A stretch of 64,000 nucleotides of DNA, taken from the NCBI RefSeq assembly GCF_008329565.1, contig NZ_NPKT01000002.1, positions 124,001-188,000 of the forward strand, read 5' to 3'. The translations under genes and the position numbers were made by a program. The notes below the pieces were generated by a model. The model searched no databases. It was not told the origin of the DNA and saw only the letters and a program-made list of their open reading frames with translations. The DNA is from Mycolicibacterium sp. P1-5 (GTDB lineage: Bacteria > Actinomycetota > Actinomycetes > Mycobacteriales > Mycobacteriaceae). Shown piece after piece: positions 36,127 through 44,082 of the stretch; position 1 is the first letter of the stretch; every line of letters starts with the position of its first letter.

Positions 36127-39059
36127 CTCGCCTCCTCCAGGATCGCCACCGCCACCGCAAGGCAACGCTGCCTGATCCGCTCCCACTCGGCGGCCCCCTC
36201 CGGCCCGGCCCACCTGTCGTCATCGTCGACGTCGGACGGGTCGGGGTCGGCGAGCCGGCGCACCAACTGAGTCGCCACCCATTGTCGCTCAGATTGTCCA
36301 GAACAGTAATACCGGTCCATCCCCCCGAGTACCACCGCGGCGGTCTCGGTATCCATTCCACCGACCAGGTCGGCGAACTCGGCGAAGTCCGACCGGCTGT
36401 TGCGACACAAGACGAGGTAGGCCTGCATCCGCAGGGTCTCGGCACACGTCGGGATCTGCAACCGGTCACCCGTCGGCAATTGGACGTGGGTGGTCTCCAC
36501 CGGGCTTAGCCGCTCGACCGACGGACGCTGGATATCGGCGCCGGTCTCCAGGGCGTCGAGGGCGATCGCGATCCGGCCACGCCACATCGTGACCGGATGG
36601 ACCGGCCGCGCTGTCGCCATCCTGGCGCTGCGGTAATTACGCATCAGTTTGACGGTCGAGGTGCCGCCGGGCCCGATGCGCACAGGTCGCGCGCGCGCAT
36701 CATCACTGCCTTTGACCTGGCCGGCGAGCTCGTTGCACCCGGTGAACGCCAGTGGGTCGGCCACACTGACCGCATCCGGCGCCAGGGTCTTGAGCTTGGC
36801 GGCGCCCTTGACCACCATCTTCAGATCCGCACTCGGCGGCACCAGCGCCGAGATGTCGTCGGGGATCACGACGAGGTCGCCGAGGTCGACCTTGGGCAGC
36901 GGCTTCTCGAAGTCGACCGACGGCAGGATCCGCGCCAGCCACGACGGAAGCCACCAGTTCCACTGGTCGAACATCGCCATCAGCGCGGGCACCAGGACCA
37001 GGCGGACGATCGTGGCGTCGACGGCGATCGCCACCGCGCACGCCACACCCAACTCGGCGACCAGGGGCATACCGGCGAACGCGAACCCGATGAACACCGC
37101 GATCATGATCAGCGCGGCGCTGGTGATCGTGCGCGCGCTGGTGGACACCCCGTACGCGACGGCATCGCGGGTGTCACCGGCCTGCAGATAGCGCTCCCGG
37201 ATCCGGGTGAGCAGGAAGATCTCGTAGTCCATCGACAGTCCGAACGTCATCGCCAAGACCAGCGGCGGGATCGTGCTGTCGATCGAGGTGATCCGATGGA
37301 AGCCCAGCCCCTCCAGCCAGCCCCATTGGAAGACCATCACCAGGCTGCCGTAGGCCGCAGCGACGGACAGGACCGTCATCAATACGCCCTTGAAGGCCAG
37401 GAACACCGACCGCACCGAGATCAGCAGCATCACGAACGCGATCGCCGCGACGAACAGGAACACCAGTGGTTGGGTATGGGCCACCCGGTCGTCGAAGTCC
37501 TTGATCAGCGCCGTCGGACCGCCGACATCGATCTGGGCTCCCTTGGCCGCGGGAAGCGCGCGCAGGTGACTGCGCATCCAGTCGATCGAGTTGCGGGCGG
37601 CGAGGTCCTCGGGATCCACCGACAGGATCGTGGAGATCAACGCGCTGCCGTTGTTGTCGGCGAACACCGGGGTGGATATCGATACGACGTCGGGCGCCTT
37701 CGAGATCTCGGTGTTGATCGCCTCGAGCGCGGCGGCGTTCTTGGGATCAGACGCCGATCCGCCCGGGAACGTGACCAGCACCCGGACCGGTCCCAGTGCG
37801 CCGGGGCCGAGCGCCTGGGCCGCTGCGGAAACGCCACCGCGTACCTCATGGGTGGCCGGGAACTGGCGCTGCATGCTGTTGCCGAGCACCATCGAGAACG
37901 CGGGCGCGGCCATCAGCAGCAGCACCACCGTCGCCCCGATCGCGGACAGCCACGGTCGTCGCATGACGCCGCCGACCCAGCGGGTCCAGAACCGCGACTG
38001 CGTCGCCTCGCCGCGTCGCGACCACTGCAGCAGCGGTGAGCGTCGGGCCACCGGCCGGCCGAACGTCGCCAGCACCGCGGGGATCAGCGTGGTCGACGTC
38101 AGCACCGCGATGGCCACCGCCAGGATCGCGCCGGTGGCCATCGAGCGCAGCACCGGGGTGTTGATGAGATAGATACCCGTCAGCGACGCGATGACGGTCA
38201 GACCGGACAGCAGCACTGCCAGGCCCGAGGTGGCCATCGCGGCGTCGGCCGCCTGCTGCGGATCGCGGCCCGCGCGCAGTTCCTCGCGGAAACGCATGAG
38301 GATGAACAGCGAATAGTCCACGGCCAGAGCGATACCGAACATCGACACGGTCGACGTCACGAACACCGACATGCTCATGACGGTCGACAGCAGATAGACC
38401 ACGCCCATGGTCACCACGACGGTGCAGACCGCGAGCAACAGCGGCACCGCCGCGGCCGCCAGCGAGCCGAACACCGCGAGCAGGACGATCAGGACGATCG
38501 GAAGGTTCCACTGCTCGGCTTCGGCGATGTCGTGCTTGGTGCTGGTCTGGGCAGCCGCGCCGAGCGCACCCTGACCGATCACGTACAGCTTGACCCGGCC
38601 GTTCTCGATCTGGCCCGGTTGGTCACCGGTCACGCCGATCTTCTGTCGCAACTGCCGCGCGACGTCGACCGCGCCCGTGTTGTTGAAGTCCAGCCGCAGC
38701 GACACCACGTAGGGGCGGTCCGGGGCAGGCGCCGGCTGGCCCGGGTTGGGCACCACCATGACGCTGGGAACCTGCTTGGCCGCCTGCTCCAATTGGGCGA
38801 CGGCGGTGTTCATGTCCGCATAGCTCGCGTCGGCGCGGGGCGCGGCAACGAGTGCGAGCGGCGAGGCGCCCTGTTGCGGGTAGTGGTCCTCGAGTTGGTA
38901 CTGCACTTGCAGCGACTGCGAGCCGGCCACGTCGAAGCCGCCACCGGTCAGGTGGTTGGACTCCGCGAGGGCCAGATACACGGCCGGCACCAGAGCCAGC
39001 AACCAGCACGTGAAAACCAGCCAGCGGAATCTGCGCAGGTTGCTGCTGAGGCGCATCAT
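36123..39059 (-). CDS. mmpL11: MmpL11, RND-family lipid transporter
   Basis: A 978-residue MmpL transporter (M. tuberculosis MmpL11 is 966). Twelve helices in two halves, each followed from helix 1 and 7 by a periplasmic domain: helix 1 at about 12-30, the conserved GIALAVDYSLFILMRFREEL in helix 4-5 and TFGLSMDYEIFLLTRIRE in helix 10 carry the Asp-Tyr proton-relay pairs. A cytoplasmic C-terminal region of about 250 residues follows. MmpL11 exports monomeromycolyl diacylglycerol and wax ester and has been linked to haem uptake. It is divergent from the Rv0203-like haemophore gene. Confidence 0.95.
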   Translation of the reverse strand: MMRLSSNLRRFRWLVFTCWLLALVPAVYLALAESNHLTGGGFDVAGSQSLQVQYQLEDHYPQQGASPLALVAAPRADASYADMNTAVAQLEQAAKQVPSVMVVPNPGQPAPAPDRPYVVSLRLDFNNTGAVDVARQLRQKIGVTGDQPGQIENGRVKLYVIGQGALGAAAQTSTKHDIAEAEQWNLPIVLIVLLAVFGSLAAAAVPLLLAVCTVVVTMGVVYLLSTVMSMSVFVTSTVSMFGIALAVDYSLFILMRFREELRAGRDPQQAADAAMATSGLAVLLSGLTVIASLTGIYLINTPVLRSMATGAILAVAIAVLTSTTLIPAVLATFGRPVARRSPLLQWSRRGEATQSRFWTRWVGGVMRRPWLSAIGATVVLLLMAAPAFSMVLGNSMQRQFPATHEVRGGVSAAAQALGPGALGPVRVLVTFPGGSASDPKNAAALEAINTEISKAPDVVSISTPVFADNNGSALISTILSVDPEDLAARNSIDWMRSHLRALPAAKGAQIDVGGPTALIKDFDDRVAHTQPLVFLFVAAIAFVMLLISVRSVFLAFKGVLMTVLSVAAAYGSLVMVFQWGWLEGLGFHRITSIDSTIPPLVLAMTFGLSMDYEIFLLTRIRERYLQAGDTRDAVAYGVSTSARTITSAALIMIAVFIGFAFAGMPLVAELGVACAVAIAVDATIVRLVLVPALMAMFDQWNWWLPSWLARILPSVDFEKPLPKVDLGDLVVIPDDISALVPPSADLKMVVKGAAKLKTLAPDAVSVADPLAFTGCNELAGQVKGSDDARARPVRIGPGGTSTVKLMRNYRSARMATARPVHPVTMWRGRIAIALDALETGADIQRPSVERLSPVETTHVQLPTGDRLQIPTCAETLRMQAYLVLCRNSRSDFAEFADLVGGMDTETAAVVLGGMDRYYCSGQSERQWVATQLVRRLADPDPSDVDDDDRWAGPEGAAEWERIRQRCLAVAVAILEEAR

Positions 39060-39336
39060 GAACTGCTGGATGGCGATCTCCCCGCATTCTCCTCGGATTG
39101 CGTGGTTGCGAGCGTACCGCAGAAGACTGTGCGCTGACCTGTCGCGATGAGCGGTCTTAGCTGTATTGAGACCTCCTGATCAGGCCTTCGTTACCCGCGC
39201 TCGATTGGCGACCCAACCGTTGCCGGTGGCAGGATGTCCGATGACCACGTCAGGGGTCTGCGGACCGTGCCGAGTCGCAGCGATGCTGCAGGGTGGCGTG
39301 ACGTCATCGATACGTCAGCGAAGTCGAGGAGTCCCA

Positions 39337-39840
39337 ATGTCCGCGTCCACCATGTCGTCGATTGCCGGCGTGCGCCGCGGTCTGTGCGCTGTGCTGGCGG
39401 CGACCGCGGCCGGCGGTGCGGCCGCCCTGACGCTCTCGACGTCATCGGCGACCGCGGCCCCGGATCCGTGCGCGGCCAGCCAATTGGCCAAGACGGTGGG
39501 AACGGTGGCCACCAACACCGGGACCTACTTGGATGCGCACCCGCAGACCAATCAAGCGCTGACGACGATCTCCCAGCAGCAGGGTCCACAGACCGGCCCG
39601 GAGACCTTGGTGGCGCTGAAGACGTACTTCGACGCCAACCCGCAGGCGGCCAAAGATTTGCAAGCGATCCAGCAGCCGCTGACGAGTATGTCCACGCAGT
39701 GCAAGTTGCCGGTGAGCCTGCCGCAGCTGCTCGGTCTGTTGCAGTCGGCTCAGGCCGGCGTCCGGGCCCCGGCCGTCGCTAGTCCCGCCCCGTTGGGCAA
39801 CGGTCCGTTACCCGGTCCGGTCGCCGGCAGCACTCGTTGA
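39337..39840 (+). CDS. Secreted haem-binding protein, Rv0203-like
   Basis: A 167-residue secreted protein; ATG at 39337 follows a GAGGAG site. A signal peptide ends near SATAAPD (about residue 42). The haemophore domain has Cys pairs PDPCAAS and STQCKLP, with TYLDAHPQTNQAL and LKTYFDANPQAAKDLQAIQQ between. The M. tuberculosis Rv0203 protein binds haem and delivers it to MmpL3/MmpL11. This homologue has an extra Pro-rich tail of about 45 residues. It is divergent from mmpL11, as in M. tuberculosis, and is followed by a second member of the family. Confidence 0.87.
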   Translation: MSASTMSSIAGVRRGLCAVLAATAAGGAAALTLSTSSATAAPDPCAASQLAKTVGTVATNTGTYLDAHPQTNQALTTISQQQGPQTGPETLVALKTYFDANPQAAKDLQAIQQPLTSMSTQCKLPVSLPQLLGLLQSAQAGVRAPAVASPAPLGNGPLPGPVAGSTR

Positions 39841-40003
39841 CCGGCACGGCCCAGAACGTCCGGGAAGCCTGTGAGCAGCCACGTCGGAACATTCTCACGA
39901 TTGGTTAAGCTCAAGGCGCGAAAGTCTGCACCAATTCTGCTTAGCTTTCTTCTGTCAGTAGCGATTGCTGGCACTGCTTCTCCCTACGCTAAGGAGTCCG
40001 AGC

Positions 40004-40375
40004 ATGTTGCTTAATGCCCGTCTGGCCCGTCGCGCGGTCGTCGGAGCGATCGGCACGGGCGCCGTCGCCGGCGCGATGCTGATTGGCGCAGCCCCGTCCG
40101 CGCTGGCCGATCCGCCGCCGAACTGCACCGCCGCCGACCTTGCCGGTGTGGCTGCGGGTGTGTCCGCATCGACCTCGGCGTACCTGTTCACGCACCCCGA
40201 CGTCAACGCGTTCTTCACCGGTCTGGAGGGTGCGCCGCGCGACACCATCCGGTCCGAGGTGAAGCAGTACCTGGACTACAACCCCTCGGTGAAGGCCGAC
40301 CTGCAGGGCATCCGTCAGCCGCTGGTCGATCTGAAGAACCGCTGCGGTAACGCTCCCGACGTTCCTGGCGCCTGA
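40004..40375 (+). CDS. Second secreted hemophore-like protein next to MmpL11
   Basis: A 123-residue secreted protein of the same family: ATG at 40004 after AAGGAG, signal peptide ending SALADPP (about residue 36), Cys residues PPNCTAA and NRCGNAP, and the paired motifs [15 protein letters not shown] and [20 protein letters not shown]. It is 163 bases after the Rv0203-like gene and only seven bases before a response regulator gene, so it is likely the first gene of an operon with the two-component system. The Tyr residues expected for haem contact need checking by alignment. Confidence 0.82.
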   Translation: MLLNARLARRAVVGAIGTGAVAGAMLIGAAPSALADPPPNCTAADLAGVAAGVSASTSAYLFTHPDVNAFFTGLEGAPRDTIRSEVKQYLDYNPSVKADLQGIRQPLVDLKNRCGNAPDVPGA

Positions 40376-40382
40376 CCTCGCT

Positions 40383-41102
40383 GTGCGGGTAGGACAGCAA
40401 CCCGCGCAGGAAGGCGCCGGCCGCACCGTCCTGATGGTCGACGACGACCCGGATGTCCGGACTTCGGTTGCCCGCGGTCTGCGGCATTCCGGGTTCGACG
40501 TTCGGGTCGCGGCTACTGGCAAGGAAGCGTTGCGGCTGTTGGCAACTGAGAATCACGACGCGCTGGTGCTCGACGTCCAGATGCCCGAACTCGACGGTGT
40601 GGCGGTGGTGACCGCCCTGCGCGCGCTGGGCAACGACATCCCGATCTGCGTGCTCTCGGCACGCGACACCGTCAACGACCGCATCGCCGGTCTTGAGGCC
40701 GGCGCCGACGACTATCTGACCAAGCCGTTCGATCTGGGCGAGCTGGTGGCTCGGCTGCACGCGCTGCTGCGGCGGGCGTCGCATTCGCATGAGGGGTCCG
40801 ACGCCGTCACGATCGGACCACTGACGATCGACACCGCCCGACGGCTGGTGTTCGTCAATGGCGACCGGGTCGAGCTGACCAAGCGCGAGTTCGACCTGTT
40901 GGCGGTGTTGGCCGAGAACTCCGGTGTGGTGTTGTCCCGGCAGCGGCTGCTGGAGTTGGTGTGGGGCTATGACTTTGAAGTCGACACCAACGTCGCCGAC
41001 GTATTCATCAGTTATCTGCGCCGGAAACTCGAACGCGAGGGTGTGCCGCGGGTGATCCACACGGTGCGTGGCATCGGATACGTCCTTCGGTCGGAGCCGT
41101 GA
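40383..41102 (+). CDS. OmpR/PhoB-type response regulator, PrrA-like
   Basis: A 239-residue response regulator. The receiver domain has the acidic pair in [10 protein letters not shown], phospho-acceptor D64 ([12 protein letters not shown]), Thr/Ser switch (VLSARDT) and Lys ([11 protein letters not shown]). The C-terminal winged-helix ([16 protein letters not shown] ... [14 protein letters not shown]) is very close to mycobacterial PrrA. Species such as M. smegmatis have a second PrrAB pair near mmpL11, and this is probably that paralogue. It follows the hemophore gene by seven bases and precedes its kinase by seven. Confidence 0.9.
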   Translation: MRVGQQPAQEGAGRTVLMVDDDPDVRTSVARGLRHSGFDVRVAATGKEALRLLATENHDALVLDVQMPELDGVAVVTALRALGNDIPICVLSARDTVNDRIAGLEAGADDYLTKPFDLGELVARLHALLRRASHSHEGSDAVTIGPLTIDTARRLVFVNGDRVELTKREFDLLAVLAENSGVVLSRQRLLELVWGYDFEVDTNVADVFISYLRRKLEREGVPRVIHTVRGIGYVLRSEP

Positions 41103-41109
41103 GCCGGTC

Positions 41110-42438
41110 GTGAGTTCGCTTGGCCAGAGCCTGTCGCTGCGCAGCCGGGTCGCCCTGGCCGCAGCGCTGGCCGCCGCTATCGTGGTCGCCCTGCTGGCGG
41201 TGCTGACTTCGATCGTGTTGGCGAACAATGATGAGGCACAACTGGATAAGCGCCTCGACTCGATCGTCGACGCCAGCATGTATCCCGAACAACTGCGCGA
41301 TCCCAGCCGCGTGGTCACGACGGGACGGTCACGGTCGACCGGCCAGGTCATGTTCCAGCGCGGTTTCCAGCTGCCGCCGTTGCCGCCGGGAACCGCGACG
41401 GTCACCGTCAACAGTGTCGACTATCGGGTGCGGACGGTGAACGTCGACCAGTCCGGCGGAATCTTGGTCTCCATCGGTATACGTGCCGACAGCATCCTGT
41501 TGAGCCGAGCCAGGATTCCGCTCTACGTGTTGATCGTGTGCCTGGCCGTCATGGTCGCGCTCGCGTTGGGCTGGATCTTGGCCGGGCCGGCGATCCGGCC
41601 GCTGCTGAAGCTCACCGAGCAGACCAGGCGGCTGGGCACGGACCATGACCGGCTGGATCCGGTGCATGGCTCCCGAGAGGCTGAAGATCTCTCCGAGGCG
41701 ATGATCGCAATGCTGAATCGGCTGGCGGATGCCCAAGCGGCGACGACGAATTCGCTTCAGGCAGCTCAGGATTTCGCGGCCAACGCCGCCCACGAGTTAC
41801 GCACGCCGCTGACCGCGATGCGCGCAGATCTGGACACGCTGCGGATTCATGACCTGCCGCCCGACGAACGCAACGAGGTGGTGGCCGACCTGTCCCGGGC
41901 GCAGCGCCGCGTCGAGGCGATCATCACCGCGCTGGGGCAGCTGGCCTCCGGGCAGCTGGCCCGCCCCGAGGACCGCGAGACGATCGATGTCGCGGAGATG
42001 CTCGACCGGGTCGCGCGGGAGAACATCCGCTCCGGGGTGAGCGAGATCATCGTCGAAGCCGACGAGGCCGGTACGGTGTGGGGCTGGCCGGCCGGACTAC
42101 GGCTGGCCGTGGACAACCTGGTGCGCAACGCGATCACCCACGGCGAGGCCACTCGGATCGTGCTCCGGGCCCGCCGCCAGGGACCGCTGCTGGCGATCAC
42201 CGTCGACGACAACGGGCGCGGCCTACCCGCCGAGGAACATCGAAAGGTGTTGGGCCGCTTCGCTCGTGGCAGCACCGCTACCGCCGGCGGCTCCGGCCTC
42301 GGGTTGGCGCTGGTGGCCCAGCAGGCAGCGCTTCACGGCGGCAGTATCGAACTCTCCGACGGCCCGCTCGGCGGGTTGCGTGCCGTGTTGACGGTGTCGA
42401 CGGCTCCCGAGCCGGTCGCCACGATGGGGCAGGCTTAG
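41110..42438 (+). CDS. Sensor histidine kinase, PrrB-like
   Basis: A 442-residue sensor kinase; GTG at 41110 gives a length close to PrrB (446). Two helices (about 12-38 and 135-160) flank a small extracytoplasmic sensor of roughly 95 residues, then a HAMP linker, the H-box AAHELRTPLTAMR, the N-box NLVRNAITHG, and ATP-binding G boxes VDDNGRGLP and GGSGLGLALVAQ. Signal unknown; because a haem-binding protein gene heads the operon, a haem- or envelope-related cue is possible but unproven. Confidence 0.9.
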   Translation: MSSLGQSLSLRSRVALAAALAAAIVVALLAVLTSIVLANNDEAQLDKRLDSIVDASMYPEQLRDPSRVVTTGRSRSTGQVMFQRGFQLPPLPPGTATVTVNSVDYRVRTVNVDQSGGILVSIGIRADSILLSRARIPLYVLIVCLAVMVALALGWILAGPAIRPLLKLTEQTRRLGTDHDRLDPVHGSREAEDLSEAMIAMLNRLADAQAATTNSLQAAQDFAANAAHELRTPLTAMRADLDTLRIHDLPPDERNEVVADLSRAQRRVEAIITALGQLASGQLARPEDRETIDVAEMLDRVARENIRSGVSEIIVEADEAGTVWGWPAGLRLAVDNLVRNAITHGEATRIVLRARRQGPLLAITVDDNGRGLPAEEHRKVLGRFARGSTATAGGSGLGLALVAQQAALHGGSIELSDGPLGGLRAVLTVSTAPEPVATMGQA

Positions 42439-42812
42439 GTACTGCGCTTGCGCATGGCGGCTGCCACGCCGCGCCACCCCAGCAGCAACACCGCGGTCAC
42501 CACCGATGCGACGATGACGAAGCTGACTGCCACTCCCTGAGAACTGGCTTTGCGCAACAACATTCCCACGACGACCGTGGCCAGCCAGACGGTCACGCCG
42601 GTCGGTGCGAACGCCGTCGGCGCGCGCCAGCCGCGGGAGATCAGCCAGCCGAGCAGGGTGCCGGACAGGAACGGCCATGCGGTCTCGGCGATCCCGGCGA
42701 GCGTGACGCCTTCCGCGTGGCTGCGGCGACCGATCGCACAGAACACCACGACACAGACGATGTCACCGGCCAGCGCCAGCGCGACGGGGCGGGTGTCGGT
42801 GCGAACTGCCAT
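42435..42812 (-). CDS. DUF3054 membrane protein
   Basis: A 125-residue protein with four hydrophobic helices and the family motif FCAIGRRSHAEG in the first loop, plus ETAWPFLSGTLLGWL. ATG at 42812 is used. It follows the YbhN-like gene by 25 bases and is probably co-transcribed with it. The stop overlaps the convergent kinase gene by four bases. Function unknown. Confidence 0.85.
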   Translation of the reverse strand: MAVRTDTRPVALALAGDIVCVVVFCAIGRRSHAEGVTLAGIAETAWPFLSGTLLGWLISRGWRAPTAFAPTGVTVWLATVVVGMLLRKASSQGVAVSFVIVASVVTAVLLLGWRGVAAAMRKRST

Positions 42813-42837
42813 GCTCGGATTCAAGCACACCGATGCA

Positions 42838-44013
42838 TCAGTGCTCGGAGTCGTCGTCGGAGTCCGGGCACGGTGGTGGCACCGGACCCTGCAGTGCCGT
42901 GTCGGCCGGATCGTCGGCCTCACCGCCGCGTTCGGCCTCCGCAGCGGCGATCTCGTCGGCGACGGCGTCGGGGTCCAGCGCTCCCTCGGTACGGAACACG
43001 AAGAAGAACACCACCCAGCCGATGGTCGAGATGAAGATCCAGCTGACCAGGCGATAGATCAGCATTGCCGAGATCGCCGCGGACAACGCCATGCCGCTGG
43101 ACACCAGGCCGGGCACCAGCACGGCCTCCACCACCAGCAAGCCGCCCGGCATCAGCGGGATCGAGCCCACCGCGCGGGCGGCGGCGTAGGCGACGGTCAG
43201 CCCGGCCAGCGACGGCTTGCCGCCGGTCGCGTAGGCGGCGAAGGCGAGGCACGCCACGTCGCAGACCCAGTTGAAGAAGGACCAACCGAACGCCACCCCG
43301 AGGGCGCGGCGGCTCAGGCTGACCGATTCCAGTTGCTTGAGCGTCTCCCGCCACTTGTGCAGGCCGGTGTCGGTGGGCTTGCTGCGCACCGAATTGACCC
43401 AACCCAGAACCTTCACACCGATGCCGTCAATGAGCTCGGGCCGGGTGGCCACCGCCTGCGCGAGCAGCAGCAGGGCGATGAACCCACCGAGTGTGAACAA
43501 TAGCGAGAACGGATTGTTCTTGGCGCCCAACAGGAATGCGCCACCTAGGCCAAGCAGCGCCAGACCCACGACCTGTAGCGCGCCCGACATCACCAGCTGC
43601 CAGGACGCGACCACCGGGGAGGCGCCCCAGAGCCGCTGCTGCCGGTAACTGAATGTGGCCGAGAGCACCGGGCCGCCGGGCATCGTGGTGCTCAGCGCGT
43701 TACCGGCGTAGAACGTCGCCTCGGAGCGCCACTGGTGCACGACCACTCCGGCCGAGCGCAGCAGCGTCCGCTGGATCTGGGCGAAGCTGTGCATCGACAG
43801 CATGGCCGCGGCCGCCGCCGCCAGCACCCACCAGCCGTTGGCCGAGATCAGGCTCTTCCAAGCTTTGGCCAGCTGATCCCACACCAACGTGGCCTCGACG
43901 ACCAGCACGATCAGCGCGACGGCGAGCACCGCCCAGCGGACCCACCAGTACTTCCCGCGTGCCGGGGGTTCGTGATCCTCGCGGGCGGTGTTGACCGACG
44001 CGTCATAGGACAC
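42838..44013 (-). CDS. YbhN/UPF0104-type (LPG synthase TM-like) membrane protein, Rv0204c-like
   Basis: A 391-residue polytopic protein with about eight helices, of the lysylphosphatidylglycerol synthase transmembrane (flippase-like) family. STTMPGGPVLSATFSYRQQR and the RAVGSIPLMPGGLLVVEAVL loop are the conserved family motifs. The C-terminal 40 residues are acidic. It occupies the Rv0204c position between the Rv0203-like genes and Rv0205. A role in moving polyprenyl or phospholipids across the membrane is plausible by family. Confidence 0.87.
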   Translation of the reverse strand: MSYDASVNTAREDHEPPARGKYWWVRWAVLAVALIVLVVEATLVWDQLAKAWKSLISANGWWVLAAAAAAMLSMHSFAQIQRTLLRSAGVVVHQWRSEATFYAGNALSTTMPGGPVLSATFSYRQQRLWGASPVVASWQLVMSGALQVVGLALLGLGGAFLLGAKNNPFSLLFTLGGFIALLLLAQAVATRPELIDGIGVKVLGWVNSVRSKPTDTGLHKWRETLKQLESVSLSRRALGVAFGWSFFNWVCDVACLAFAAYATGGKPSLAGLTVAYAAARAVGSIPLMPGGLLVVEAVLVPGLVSSGMALSAAISAMLIYRLVSWIFISTIGWVVFFFVFRTEGALDPDAVADEIAAAEAERGGEADDPADTALQGPVPPPCPDSDDDSEH

Positions 44014-44082
44014 GCCGATCAGAGTAACGCTGCCGCGATCCCGCGACGGTGTCCGCCGCGGGATGGCGGGAGGTCGGGCCGG

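Noticed and set aside
36597..38039. 480-codon + strand frame opposite mmpL11.
   Set aside because: Shadow of the mmpL11 codon pattern with Arg/Asp/His-rich, low-complexity content.
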